Notes: generated by a model from the letters alone, not told the origin. 45,145 nucleotides of DNA from Comamonas odontotermitis (GCF_014207855.1 NZ_JACHKZ010000029.1:1-45145); one strand, 5' to 3'; positions 34,481 through 43,152 are shown, counted from the first letter of the stretch. Numbers and translations: made by a program.

Positions 34481-36034
34481 CTATTTGTGGCTTCCGCCAG
34501 AGCTGTAGCCGCCCCACGATCCGCCCGAAGACCGGCTGCTGCCGGTGCTGCACTTGCTGACGTAGGTGGGATCGGCCGCCAGTTTGCGCCGCTCATCAGC
34601 GGCATTGCAGCCGCTGGGCCACAGCCAGATCAGTAAAAAGAACAGAATGACCAGGCCGATGATGATCGGCATGCAGCCGAGCTTGGGCATGGAAAACGAG
34701 CTGCTCGCGGGCTTGAACAGTGCGAGCTGGTCGGTCATGCCAAAGGCGGCGGCGACGGTCTCGGGCGCCAGCTTGCGACCCATCGACCAGTTCACCTCGC
34801 GCCGGCCCTGTTCCAGATTGAGCAGTTGCACGCCATCCTGGCCGCGCGCGAAGTCCACATTGTCGGTCTTGTCGCCACGCACCACCGGCCAGTAGAACTC
34901 GCCCAGCACATAGGTGGTCTCTGCCAGATAGCTGTACTGCTTTTCGTAGGTCTGTTTGTTCCAGGTGGCGGTGCTGCCACCTGCACGGTAGTTGGGCGCG
35001 CCTGTCAGGGTCTTGACCAGGCTCCAGCCGTCGCTGCTGTTCACCAGAAACTGGAAACCCTGCTTGCTGTGGTAGAGCAGGTACTCGTCCCAGCCAAAGT
35101 GTTCGTCGTCGCCCGGCTCCACGCCCATGCGGTGCTGAAAACCCACCACCTGCCATTTGCTGCCCGCAAAGGTGCCTGTCTTGCCCAGCGGGATGAGCGG
35201 CTGCACCGGCTCGTCCTGCAGCGCTGCGCGCAGTTCGCCGCCGATGCCCTGCGACACATCGATGATGCTGCCGCAGCTCGGGCAGGTGAGGCTCTGCGTG
35301 GTTTGCAGCTTGATCTCGACCCGCGCCGCGCAGCGCGGGCAGTTGAAGTGCCGCCCCTTGTCCTTCTTGGTGGAGGTGTCCTTGAGCCCGGCGATCTTCA
35401 GATCCGCCAGCCTGACGGGCTCGCCCAGGTAGATGGAGGGCGGCGCGTCGCTGTAGTCGATGGACAGTACACGGTCGTCCTGCGAGCGCAGCTCCACCAC
35501 GGTAAAGGGCTTGCCCAGCTCTGGCTTTTTGGGCATTTCGCCTTCGGCGGCCATCAGTTGGGCGTGCACCACGCTGGTCACGCTGTACTGCACGCCGCTG
35601 ATCGCCACGTTCTGGCCCGGGCGCCAGCGGCCTTCGTCGGGCAGGTTGCGGGCGGGAACGTCGCTGGCGCGGGCGAGTACAAACTGGCCGTTGTCTTCGC
35701 TCACCACGGCCATTTCGTTGCCATCGGTCAGCGCCAGCCACTCGTTCCAGCTTCCCGTATCGCCCTTGTACTGCAGCCGCCCGATCAGGCGAAAGCCCTC
35801 GGGCTTGCCGTCCTTGCCCTTCTGGAACTGGCCGGTCTGGCCCAGCTTCAGGGGGCTGTAGTCGTTGAAGATCTCGGCCATCTTGCCGATGCGCTGGAGC
35901 ACATCGCCTTCGCGGACGATGGAGCTTTGGCAGTACGGGCATACCGCATAGGCCGCTTGTGCGCTGGCAAATTCGACAGGTGCGCCGCAGCCTGGGCAGG
36001 GTGCGGTGTAGCTGCGTTGCTGGTCCGTGGTCAT
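34481..36034 (-). CDS. DUF4178 zinc-ribbon protein
   Basis: The 517-residue protein has two zinc ribbons: CPGCGAPVEF...CPYCQS near the N terminus and CPRCAARVEI...CPSCGS in the middle, each with four cysteines. Two DUF4178 domains (each beginning around LGQTGQF or LGKTGTF and ending in a W-rich strand) surround the second ribbon. A single membrane helix (IIIGLVILFFLLIWLW) is near the C terminus, followed by a Ser/Gly-rich tail (SSRSSGGSWGGYSSGGSHK). The protein is probably cytoplasmic and membrane-anchored. It is first in the cluster with DUF350 and the aminopropyltransferase. The start at 36034 is chosen over 36061, both with weak ribosome sites. Confidence 0.85.
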   Translation of the reverse strand: MTTDQQRSYTAPCPGCGAPVEFASAQAAYAVCPYCQSSIVREGDVLQRIGKMAEIFNDYSPLKLGQTGQFQKGKDGKPEGFRLIGRLQYKGDTGSWNEWLALTDGNEMAVVSEDNGQFVLARASDVPARNLPDEGRWRPGQNVAISGVQYSVTSVVHAQLMAAEGEMPKKPELGKPFTVVELRSQDDRVLSIDYSDAPPSIYLGEPVRLADLKIAGLKDTSTKKDKGRHFNCPRCAARVEIKLQTTQSLTCPSCGSIIDVSQGIGGELRAALQDEPVQPLIPLGKTGTFAGSKWQVVGFQHRMGVEPGDDEHFGWDEYLLYHSKQGFQFLVNSSDGWSLVKTLTGAPNYRAGGSTATWNKQTYEKQYSYLAETTYVLGEFYWPVVRGDKTDNVDFARGQDGVQLLNLEQGRREVNWSMGRKLAPETVAAAFGMTDQLALFKPASSSFSMPKLGCMPIIIGLVILFFLLIWLWPSGCNAADERRKLAADPTYVSKCSTGSSRSSGGSWGGYSSGGSHK

Positions 36035-36185
36035 GGCTTGTTGTGTATGTGGTGCGCGCAATGGCTCTATTGCCGCAGGCCCCTGTCCCTCACAGGGCTG
36101 GCCGGCTGCCGAGCATCATAGCGGTATTGCGAACGCCATTGGGCCTGCCTATGCGTACCGTAGCCATGATTCATTGGACTGTGTA

Positions 36186-36204
36186 AATAAGAATAATTAT
36201 CATC
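36186..36204 (+). promoter_or_regulatory. Fur-like box between DUF2061 and DUF4178 genes
   Basis: AATAAGAATAATTATCATC is close to the Fur consensus. It overlaps the -10 region of a candidate promoter for the DUF2061 gene (TTGGAC at 36174-36179). The DUF4178 start lies 150 bp on the other side. Confidence 0.7.
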
Positions 36205-36242
36205 AAAAAACGCTGATAGCCCGCCCATCCAGAAAGCACGCC

Positions 36243-36500
36243 ATGTCCAAATTCCGCAGCCTCCTTCGCAACAACCGCCAGACGCTCAGCAAGACCGCCA
36301 GCTATTACGTCATCCACATCACGGTGGCGGCCATGGTGGCCTATGCCGTCACCGGCAACCTGATTGCGTCGCTCACGCTCAGTCTGCTCGAACCCACAGT
36401 GCAGGCGTTTGCCTTCTTCTTTCATGAAAAGGCCTGGCAGCGCTGGAATGCCCGCAAGCAGGCCGCATCCGCCGATGCGGGGCTGCCTCATGCGGCGTAA
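36243..36500 (+). CDS. DUF2061 membrane protein
   Basis: An 85-residue membrane protein of the DUF2061 family. It has a basic N terminus (KFRSLLRNNRQTLSKTASYYVIH), two hydrophobic helices (residues about 25-43 and 46-62), and the conserved HEKAWQRW motif. The function is unknown. It is divergent from the DUF4178 cluster. The upstream Fur-like box suggests iron control, which is unusual for this family. Its stop is followed by a MITE at 36580. Confidence 0.85.
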   Translation: MSKFRSLLRNNRQTLSKTASYYVIHITVAAMVAYAVTGNLIASLTLSLLEPTVQAFAFFFHEKAWQRWNARKQAASADAGLPHAA

Positions 36501-36579
36501 GCCCGCACCCCCAGGCGGGCAGCCAGCCTGGCTTGACTGGGCGCTGCAACGCCTGGCGGCCATGGCGCGGGTGGCCTAG

Positions 36580-36740
36580 GGAACCTCTGCAAAACTCCCT
36601 GCCGTGGTCTGAACGCGGTCTCGGGCGATCCGCTGCGTTGTCTTTTTCGTCAATAGCTACGGCTATTGCCTTCAAAAGACGCCTTGCGGCTCATCCCGAT
36701 CCGCGTCCATCCCATCTGGCGAGGGTTTTGCAGAGGTTCC
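36580..36740. mobile_element. 161-bp MITE with CTAG target duplication
   Basis: GGAACCTCTGCAAAAC at 36580-36595 is repeated exactly inverted at 36725-36740. CTAG flanks both ends (36576-36579, 36741-36744), the target duplication of IS5-group elements. The whole element is an imperfect palindrome: the two arms of about 78 bp match with scattered mismatches, centred on CAATAGC-TACG-GCTATTG at 36651-36668. No transposase frame. It lies between the DUF2061 and lipoprotein genes. Confidence 0.85.
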
Positions 36741-36856
36741 CTAGATAACCGGGGTGTGGCAGGCGTGGCGGCCCCGGATACCTTTGTTTGCAGCTGCTGG
36801 CCCGGGGTTTGTGCGACAGTTGCGCATCTGCCATGAACTCGATCCAAGGAAACCCC

Positions 36857-37144
36857 ATGCGTGCGACATCCCTTCGTCTGGGCGGCCTGGCTGCCGCTAG
36901 CGCCCTGGTGCTGGCGCTTTCGGGCTGCGATGTGGTGGGCCCGATCAGCAGCAACGCCGTGCTGTCGGACCAGGCGATTGCCGACAGGACGGCTGATTAT
37001 TTCAGCAGCACCGAGGCGCATGTACAGGTGTTTGGCTTTGACCGCCGGCGCGAATCGACGCGCTACCAGGCCACATTTCAGGGCAACAAGTACAACTGCA
37101 GCATCTACATGAACCAGGTGCGCTGCGACCCTGCGGGGCAGTAA
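36857..37144 (+). CDS. Small lipoprotein of unknown function
   Basis: A 95-residue protein with a lipoprotein signal whose lipobox is LALSGC (Cys near residue 25). The mature part is about 70 residues, with two further cysteines (YNCSIYMNQVRC) that may form a disulfide bond. I do not recognise the family. The start at 36857 is supported by AAGGAAACCCC. An ATG at 36833 lacks this. It is convergent with kguD, 13 bp apart. It follows the MITE. Confidence 0.75.
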   Translation: MRATSLRLGGLAAASALVLALSGCDVVGPISSNAVLSDQAIADRTADYFSSTEAHVQVFGFDRRRESTRYQATFQGNKYNCSIYMNQVRCDPAGQ

Positions 37145-37157
37145 GCCCGCTTCGGAT

Positions 37158-38150
37158 TCAGGCTTTGCCCAAATCAAACCAGCCTGCGGGCTTTTCACCT
37201 TCCAGCACCTGCAGCAGATTCGTCACCGCCATCTCTGCCATCGCGTAGCGCGTTTCGTGGGTGGCCGAGCCGATGTGCGGCAGCGCCACCACCTTGGGGT
37301 GGGTGCGCAGGGGCGATTCCACCGGCAGCGGCTCGGTGGCGAATACGTCCAGGCCCGCGGCGCGGATCTGGTCGGTGTCCAGCGCGTGCAGCAGGGCGGC
37401 TTCGTCGATGATCGCGCCGCGCGAGCCGTTGATGACGATGGCGCTGGGCTTCATCAGCGCAAAGGCGTCGGCGTTCAGCAGGTGGCGGGTCTCTGGGGTG
37501 GACGGCAGCATCGAGACGATGAAATCGGCCTCGCGCAGCAGCGCCTCGCGCTCCACAAAGCGCACATGGCCAGCCAGGGCGCCCAGCTCGGCTTCGGGCA
37601 CGGCGCTGCGGTTGTTGTAGATGACGGGCATGCCAAAACCCAGCGCCGCGCGGCGGGCCAGCGCCAGGCCAATGCGGCCCATGCCCAGAATGCCCACGGT
37701 CTTGCCATGCACGTCCCAGCCAAACAGGTCTTCGCCGATATTGCGCTGCCACTGGCCCGAGCGCACAAACAGCGCCAGCTCGGGGATGCGGCGGCTGGTG
37801 GCCATCAGCAGCGCAAAAATGGTGTCTGCCGTCGTCTCGGTGAGCACGCCCGGGGTGTGGCATAGCGCAATGCCGCGCTGGTGCAGGCTGGCCAGGGGGT
37901 AGTTGTCCACACCCACCGAGATGCTGGAGATGGCCTGCAGATGCGGCGCGCTGTCGAGCAGCGCGTCGGTGATGGGGTAGCTGGAGCCAATCAGCGCCTC
38001 GGCCTGCGGCAGGGCGGCAAAAAAGGCGTCGCGCTCGCCCGGTATGCGCGGGTTGGCAACCGTCACCGCATGCGCGGCTTGCAGGCGGGCGAGCTGGTCA
38101 TCCGGCAGCTCGCGGAAAACCAGTACCTGGCGGCGTGTGGATGGGGTCAT
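37158..38150 (-). CDS. kguD: D-isomer 2-hydroxyacid dehydrogenase, KguD-like
   Basis: The 330-residue protein is an NAD(P)-dependent D-2-hydroxyacid dehydrogenase of the GhrB/TkrA type. The Rossmann motif is TVGILGMGRIGLALARR (residues about 152-168). The catalytic Arg, Glu and His are in NGSRG, FATEPLP and LPHIGSAT. In the Pseudomonas kgu operon KguD reduces 2-keto-6-phosphogluconate to 6-phosphogluconate. It is the last gene of this cluster, 28 bp after the kinase gene. Sequence alone would allow a 2-ketogluconate or hydroxypyruvate reductase; the neighbours favour KguD. Confidence 0.82.
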   Translation of the reverse strand: MTPSTRRQVLVFRELPDDQLARLQAAHAVTVANPRIPGERDAFFAALPQAEALIGSSYPITDALLDSAPHLQAISSISVGVDNYPLASLHQRGIALCHTPGVLTETTADTIFALLMATSRRIPELALFVRSGQWQRNIGEDLFGWDVHGKTVGILGMGRIGLALARRAALGFGMPVIYNNRSAVPEAELGALAGHVRFVEREALLREADFIVSMLPSTPETRHLLNADAFALMKPSAIVINGSRGAIIDEAALLHALDTDQIRAAGLDVFATEPLPVESPLRTHPKVVALPHIGSATHETRYAMAEMAVTNLLQVLEGEKPAGWFDLGKA

Positions 38151-38178
38151 GGCAGAGCTCCTGGGCGTTGGAATAGGT

Positions 38179-39129
38179 TCAGTAGCCAGCGGCCGTCAAC
38201 GCGGCGCGGGTGGGCAGGCCCTCCGAATCACCGAGCACCTGCACCTGCAGCGCGCCAATCCAGCAGCCGCGCTTGACGGCTTGCGGCACGGTGCGGCCAT
38301 CGAGCAGGCCGCTGATCACCCCCACGGCAAAGGCGTCGCCAGCGCCCACGGTGTCTACCACCTTGTCGACCGGGCAGCCTTCCACATAGCCGGTGCCTGC
38401 TTGTGAATCGTCAAAGTAAGCGCCTGCTTCACCCAGTTTGACGACGATGAGCCGCGCGCCCTGGTTGCGGTAGAACTGCGCAATGGCTTCGGGCGTCTTG
38501 TGGCCGGTCAGCAACTCGCCTTCTGCCAGGCCCGGAAAGACCCAGTCGGCCCCTGCGGCCAGTGCATTGATCTCGCGGCGCATCGTGGCTTCGTCTTTCC
38601 ACAGCGTGGGGCGCAGGTTTGGATCGAACGAGATGGTGCTGCCAGATGCGCGCGCAACTTCCAGCGTGCGCTTGGCCGTCGCCAGGCTGGTGTCGGAGAT
38701 GGCGGCAAACACCCCGGTGGCGTGCAGGTGGCGCGCCGCGGCGAGCCAGGGCTCGTCGATGTCGGCCGGCGTCATCAGGCTCGCGGCCGAACCCTTGCGG
38801 TGGTATTCCACCTGCGGGTCGCTGCCGTCGTCGGTGCGGCCCTTGATCTGAAAGCCGGTTTTCTGCGCAGGGTCCAGCACCACATGCTCGCAGTGCACGC
38901 CTTCGCTCTTCATCTGGTTGATGAGGTAGCGGGCCATCGAGTCGGCGCCCAGGCGGCTGGCCCAGTGGGTGTTGAAGCCCAGGCGTGCCAGGCCGGTGGC
39001 CACATTGATCTCGGCGCCTGCAATGCGCTTGGTAAAGAATTCAGCCTGCTCCAGCGGGCCGGGGCGGTCGGCAATCAGCAGCATCATGGCTTCGCCAAAG
39101 GTGGCGATGTCGAACGTCTTGGTGGTCAT
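38179..39129 (-). CDS. kguK: PfkB-family 2-ketogluconate kinase, KguK-like
   Basis: A 316-residue ribokinase-family sugar kinase. GAEINVATGLARLG (residues about 38-51) and DTVGAGDAFAVGV (about 263-275) are the two PfkB signatures, the latter with the catalytic Asp. The best relatives by pattern are 2-keto-3-deoxygluconate and 2-ketogluconate kinases. With KguE-like and KguD-like neighbours and a PtxS operator upstream, it most likely phosphorylates 2-ketogluconate to 2-keto-6-phosphogluconate. It lies 30 bp after kguE. KDG kinase remains possible. Confidence 0.85.
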   Translation of the reverse strand: MTTKTFDIATFGEAMMLLIADRPGPLEQAEFFTKRIAGAEINVATGLARLGFNTHWASRLGADSMARYLINQMKSEGVHCEHVVLDPAQKTGFQIKGRTDDGSDPQVEYHRKGSAASLMTPADIDEPWLAAARHLHATGVFAAISDTSLATAKRTLEVARASGSTISFDPNLRPTLWKDEATMRREINALAAGADWVFPGLAEGELLTGHKTPEAIAQFYRNQGARLIVVKLGEAGAYFDDSQAGTGYVEGCPVDKVVDTVGAGDAFAVGVISGLLDGRTVPQAVKRGCWIGALQVQVLGDSEGLPTRAALTAAGY

Positions 39130-39159
39130 GGCTGGGTCTCTTGCGGTTGAGTTCGCGGT

Positions 39160-39966
39160 TCAGTGGTTTTGCTGGGCAGTGGCGTCGCGCAGTACGGCCA
39201 GCTCGTGCCGGGTAACGGCTTGCAGGTCGTCGCCGATCAGCGGGTATTCGATGGCGCGCGGCACATCGCCGGGCAAGGCGCGCAGAACGGCGCGCCAGGC
39301 GGCGGCGGATTCGGCCAGCGGCACGGCCACCCATTTGGCAGGCAGGCGCTGCACGCCCTTGGCATGCACGTAGGCCACGCGGCTGGCAAACAGCTGGGCG
39401 GCCTGCAAGGCGCACTCGCCCACGTAGTGCCAGTTGCCCATGTCAAAGGTCATGGGCAGGGGCAGGCCCGCCGCATCGGCAGCGGCAAAAAAGCGCTGCA
39501 GGGCCTGCGCGGTGCCCGCACCCACGGTCTGGTCGTTCTCGATCAGCAAGGTGATGCCAGCCTCTGCAATGGCGGCTTTGAGCGCGCCAAACCCGGTGGC
39601 CGAATGCGCGACCGATTGCCGGGCAAAGCCGCCAATCGACATCTTGAGCCAGCTGGCGCCCAGGGTCTGGGTAGCCGCAATGGCGTGCTGCAGCACGGCG
39701 GTATCGAGCGCGCCATCCATCGCAAACAGTGGCTGCGGGCAGGAGTAGACGACGTCCAGCCCCTGCGCACGTACATAGGCGGCAATGGCGGGCAGCTCGT
39801 CAGCGGCGTCGATCAGCAGTTCTTCGCGCACCTCCACCCCGCTCGCGCCTGCGGCGTGGGAGAGCCGGGCAAAGTACAGCTGGCCATGGCGGCGCACTTC
39901 GGCATTGCCAAACGATGTGAGGGAGATGAGGGCTGGCGCGCCAGCGTTGTGCACAGACAAGGCCAT
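39160..39966 (-). CDS. kguE: Sugar phosphate isomerase/epimerase, KguE-like
   Basis: The 268-residue protein is an AP-endonuclease-2/xylose-isomerase-like TIM barrel. The metal-site acids and histidines are in EVREELL, LLIENDQT, TFDMGNWHYVG and YVHAKGVQ. In Pseudomonas KguE is the first gene of kguEKTD; its reaction is not settled. The start at 39966 is used, though its ribosome-binding site is weak; a frame from 40002 is longer. The gap of 161 bp to the ABC ATPase contains a repeat, yet the operon probably continues. Confidence 0.78.
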   Translation of the reverse strand: MALSVHNAGAPALISLTSFGNAEVRRHGQLYFARLSHAAGASGVEVREELLIDAADELPAIAAYVRAQGLDVVYSCPQPLFAMDGALDTAVLQHAIAATQTLGASWLKMSIGGFARQSVAHSATGFGALKAAIAEAGITLLIENDQTVGAGTAQALQRFFAAADAAGLPLPMTFDMGNWHYVGECALQAAQLFASRVAYVHAKGVQRLPAKWVAVPLAESAAAWRAVLRALPGDVPRAIEYPLIGDDLQAVTRHELAVLRDATAQQNH

Positions 39967-39969
39967 GGT

Positions 39970-40030
39970 TTTTGGTGATCTTTGCCGTTTACGCCCGTCC
40001 ATCAGGCGTTAGCAGCTATCTATAAGTGAG
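39970..40030. repeat. ATAGCT-type intergenic repeat, copy C
   Basis: Minus-strand core ATAGCTGCTAACGCC at 40005-40019, continuing leftward as TGATGGACGGGCGTAAACGG, directly before kguE. Confidence 0.6.
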
Positions 40031-40127
40031 CAAACAATCGGCAGGAACTTCGCACGTTCTCAGGAACTGGCGCGGCCCATCGACGCACACCGAGCAAGGG
40101 CCGCCCAGGGAAGGCGCCACAGGGGTG

Positions 40128-40883
40128 TCAATGGTTGCTGAGGATCTGGCCCAGGAACTGCTGGGTCTTGGGGTGCCTGGGGCTGTCAAAGAACTCGGCG
40201 GGCGGGCCCTGCTCGATGATCTTGCCGTCGGCCATGAAGATCACGCGGTCGGCCACGCTGCGGGCAAAGCCCATTTCGTGGGTGACGCACAGCATGGTCA
40301 TGCCGTCTTCGGCCAGGCCGATCATGGTGTCCAGCACTTCCTTGACCATCTCCGGGTCGAGCGCCGAGGTGGGCTCGTCAAACAGCATGATCTTGGGCGC
40401 CATGCACAGCGCGCGGGCAATTGCCACACGCTGCTGCTGGCCGCCCGAGAGCTGGCTGGGGTATTTGCCCGCCTGGTCGGGGATGCGCACGCGCGTGAGG
40501 TACTTCATCGCGCGCTCCTGCGCTTCTTCCTTGGAAAGGCCGCGTGAGCGCATCGGCGCCAGCATGCAGTTTTCCAGAATGGTCAGGTGCGGAAACAGAT
40601 TGAACTGCTGGAACACCATGCCCACTTCCTTGCGGACGGTGTCGATCGCCTTGCTGTCACCGGTCAGATCGGTGCCGTCGACGGTGATCCTGCCCTTCTG
40701 AATGGCTTCAAGCCGGTTGATGCAGCGGATCATTGTCGATTTGCCCGAACCCGAAGGCCCGCAGATGACGATACGTTCCCCGGCGCGCACGTCGAGGTTG
40801 ATATCGGTCAACACCTGAAAGTTGCCATACCATTTCTCCACGCCTTGCAGGCGAATGATGGGCTGGTCAGCAGGGGTGGTCAT
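40128..40883 (-). CDS. Polar-amino-acid-type ABC transporter ATPase
   Basis: The 251-residue ATPase is of the GlnQ/HisP type: Walker [12 protein letters not shown]-loop [10 protein letters not shown], signature [15 protein letters not shown], Walker [13 protein letters not shown] and the switch histidine in CVTHEM. It powers the transporter whose two permeases and binding protein lie directly upstream on the same strand (gap 52 bp). The family normally imports amino acids. Inside a 2-ketogluconate cluster, where Pseudomonas has the MFS KguT, a sugar-acid substrate is possible. Confidence 0.95.
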   Translation of the reverse strand: MTTPADQPIIRLQGVEKWYGNFQVLTDINLDVRAGERIVICGPSGSGKSTMIRCINRLEAIQKGRITVDGTDLTGDSKAIDTVRKEVGMVFQQFNLFPHLTILENCMLAPMRSRGLSKEEAQERAMKYLTRVRIPDQAGKYPSQLSGGQQQRVAIARALCMAPKIMLFDEPTSALDPEMVKEVLDTMIGLAEDGMTMLCVTHEMGFARSVADRVIFMADGKIIEQGPPAEFFDSPRHPKTQQFLGQILSNH

Positions 40884-40935
40884 GGTCTAGCTCCGCGGGG
40901 TATTTCAGTTCAAATCAGGCAGACGGCAGGCGTGC

Positions 40936-41733
40936 TCAATCCAGTTTCGGCAGATCGGCGCCCAGCCACTTCTGGTACAGCTTGTTCAGCTCGCCGTTGG
41001 CGGTGTTCTTGGCGATGAAATCGTTGACGGCATTGGCCACTTCGTCCTGGCCGGGGCGCAAGGCAACTGCCATGTTCTGCTGCAGCAGCTGGAACTTGCT
41101 TTCAAACTGGCCAGCGGGCGCGCGCTTGGCGATCTGGGCCGCCACGGTGATGGAGCAACCAATGGCATCCACCTGGCCGGACAGCAGCGCCTGCATGGCC
41201 GACGCATCGTCGTCAAAGCGGCGGATCTGCGTGCCTTCGGGGGCCACCTTGGTCACGGCCACGTCCTGCGTCGAAGCACGGGCCACGCCCACGCGCAGGC
41301 CCTTGAGGTTTTCCGGGCCCTTGATGGCGGTCTTGGTGTTGCCGAACAGCACGATCGAGGCGGCCGAGTAAGGCTTGGAGAACAGCACCTGCTTGGCGCG
41401 CTCGGGTGTGATGGCCAGCGATGCAATCAGCATGTCGACCTTGTTGGTCAGCAGGAAGGGGATACGGTTGGGGCCGGTCACGGGCACGATGTCGGCCGTC
41501 ACGCCCCACTCCTTGGCCAGCAGCTTGGCCACATCGGCGTCGTAACCGTCAGGCTGGTTGCTGCTGTTGAGAATGCCGTAGGGAGGGAAATCCACCAGCA
41601 TGCCGATGGTGATCTTGCCCTTTTTCTTGAGATCGGCCAGCGACTGCGCCGAAGCGCTGAGGGGCAGGAGGGCGCTGGCGGCCAGGGCGGCAGCGGCGGT
41701 GGTGAAGGTGCGGCGCGAGAGTTGCATGTTCAT
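40936..41733 (-). CDS. Periplasmic substrate-binding protein of the ABC transporter
   Basis: The 265-residue protein has a signal peptide with a twin-arginine pattern (SRRTF) and cleavage after SASAQ. The mature part is a type 3 solute-binding fold: KKGKITIGMLVDFPPYGILN, VDMLIASLAITPERAKQVLFSKPY and a C-terminal DFIAKNTANGELNKLYQKWLG. It should deliver the ligand to the permeases. The normal amino-acid carboxylate-contact residues cannot be judged here without a structure. The start at 41733 follows AGGAGAC; the ATG six bases on is equally possible. Confidence 0.92.
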   Translation of the reverse strand: MNMQLSRRTFTTAAAALAASALLPLSASAQSLADLKKKGKITIGMLVDFPPYGILNSSNQPDGYDADVAKLLAKEWGVTADIVPVTGPNRIPFLLTNKVDMLIASLAITPERAKQVLFSKPYSAASIVLFGNTKTAIKGPENLKGLRVGVARASTQDVAVTKVAPEGTQIRRFDDDASAMQALLSGQVDAIGCSITVAAQIAKRAPAGQFESKFQLLQQNMAVALRPGQDEVANAVNDFIAKNTANGELNKLYQKWLGADLPKLD

Positions 41734-41786
41734 GTCTCCTATGGGTTGAATAACGCAACGGGAAAGGAAAAAAGGGGAAGGCAGAA

Positions 41787-42440
41787 TTACCGGGCCAGTG
41801 CTTGGGCCTGGCGTTTTTCGAGGCGGCCCGCCCACAGGGAGAGTGGCCAGCACAGAATGAAATAGACGGCGCCTACAACACCGAACACCAGCATCGGCTG
41901 GAAGGTGGCGTTGTTGATGATCTGGCCGGCGCGCGTCACCTCGGTAAAGCCAATGATGGCGGCGAGCGACGTGCCCTTGATGATCTGCACCAGATAGCCC
42001 ACCGTGGGCGCCACGGCAATCTTCATGGCCTGCGGCAGCACCACGGCGCGCATGCGCCAGTAGTACGACAGAGAGAGTGCATCGGCTGCTTCCCACTGGC
42101 CGCGCGGCACAGCCTGAATGCAGCCGCGCCAGATCTCGCCCAGGAACGCGCCGCTGTTGAGAATCAGCGCGGCGGCAGCTGCCACCCAGGGGTTGATCTC
42201 AAAACCCAGGATCGGCGCGCCAAAAAACACTAGAAACAGCTGCAGCAGCAGCGGTGTGCCCTGAAAAATCTGGGTGAAGAACGTGGCGGCGCCGCGCGCC
42301 AGCCGGTTGTCAGACGTGCGCGAGAGCGCCACGACAAGCCCCACGAGCGCCCCACCGATGAAGGCGATGGCAGACAGCGCAACCGTCCACTTGGCCGCTT
42401 CCACGATGAACCACAGTTCAGACCAACCAAAAGTACGCAT
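41787..42440 (-). CDS. ABC transporter permease, His/Glu/Gln type
   Basis: A 217-residue permease of the HisM/GlnP family with about five membrane helices. The cytoplasmic coupling (EAA) loop is EAADALSLSYYWRMRAVVLPQAMKIAVAP, and FFTQIFQGTPLLLQLFLVFFG is the family signature near the N terminus. It forms a heterodimer with the upstream permease; the two genes are separated by 11 bp. It lies 53 bp upstream of the binding-protein gene. Confidence 0.94.
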   Translation of the reverse strand: MRTFGWSELWFIVEAAKWTVALSAIAFIGGALVGLVVALSRTSDNRLARGAATFFTQIFQGTPLLLQLFLVFFGAPILGFEINPWVAAAAALILNSGAFLGEIWRGCIQAVPRGQWEAADALSLSYYWRMRAVVLPQAMKIAVAPTVGYLVQIIKGTSLAAIIGFTEVTRAGQIINNATFQPMLVFGVVGAVYFILCWPLSLWAGRLEKRQAQALAR

Positions 42441-42451
42441 GTTTGTATTCC

Positions 42452-43123
42452 TCAGCGACGGTCGGGGTAGTTCAGGAACATCTGGTAGATGAGCTTGAAC
42501 AGCAGGTTGAAGGCCAGCGACAGCGCCAGATAGATGATGGCGACGACGATGTACACCTCGAAACTGCGAAAGGTTTCGGACTGGATGTTGGCGGCGACCG
42601 AGGTCAGGTCATCCGCCGAGATCACCGACACCACGGCCGAGCTCAGCATCAGCAAAATGAACTGGCTGGTGAGCGCCGGGTAGATCGTCTTGAGCGCGGG
42701 TTTCAAGATAACGAAGCGAAAAATCTCCCAGCGCTTCAAATCCAGCGCCAGGCCTGCCTCGATCTGCCCCTTGGGAATCGACTCGATACCGGCGCGGATG
42801 ATCTCGGTGGCGTACGCGCCCAGGTTCACCACCATCGCCACGAGCGCGGCCGTCTGAGGCGACCAGCGTAGGCCGATAGCGGGCAGCGCGAAGAAAAAGA
42901 AAAACAGCTGCACCAGAAACGGCGTGTTGCGGATCAGCTCGATATAGGCGTTGATCACAAAGCGCAGCGGCGCCGGGCCCGAGGTCTTGCCCCACGCACA
43001 GACGATGGCGACCGCGAGGCCCATGGCCATGGCCAGAAAGGACAACTGGATCGTGACCCAGGTGCCCTGCAAAAGCTGGGGCCAGGCGGCCAGCACCTGG
43101 TCGAATTGGAACGTGTAGTTCAT
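42452..43123 (-). CDS. ABC transporter permease, His/Glu/Gln type (first gene)
   Basis: A 223-residue permease, paralogous to its neighbour. YIELIRNTPFLVQLFFFFFALP is the N-terminal family signature and EAGLALDLKRWEIFRFVILKPALKTIYPAL the EAA loop. It is the first gene of the operon running to kguD. The PtxS-type operator lies 16 bp upstream of its start codon, so control of the whole operon by the LacI regulator is likely. Confidence 0.94.
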   Translation of the reverse strand: MNYTFQFDQVLAAWPQLLQGTWVTIQLSFLAMAMGLAVAIVCAWGKTSGPAPLRFVINAYIELIRNTPFLVQLFFFFFALPAIGLRWSPQTAALVAMVVNLGAYATEIIRAGIESIPKGQIEAGLALDLKRWEIFRFVILKPALKTIYPALTSQFILLMLSSAVVSVISADDLTSVAANIQSETFRSFEVYIVVAIIYLALSLAFNLLFKLIYQMFLNYPDRR

Positions 43124-43138
43124 GGCGATGCGTCGCTT

Positions 43139-43152
43139 TGAAACCGGTTTCA
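43139..43152. promoter_or_regulatory. PtxS operator
   Basis: TGAAACCGGTTTCA is a perfect 14-bp palindrome and equals the operator described for Pseudomonas PtxS, the 2-ketogluconate-responsive repressor. It lies between the permease gene start (43123) and the end of the LacI gene (43239). Confidence 0.9.
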
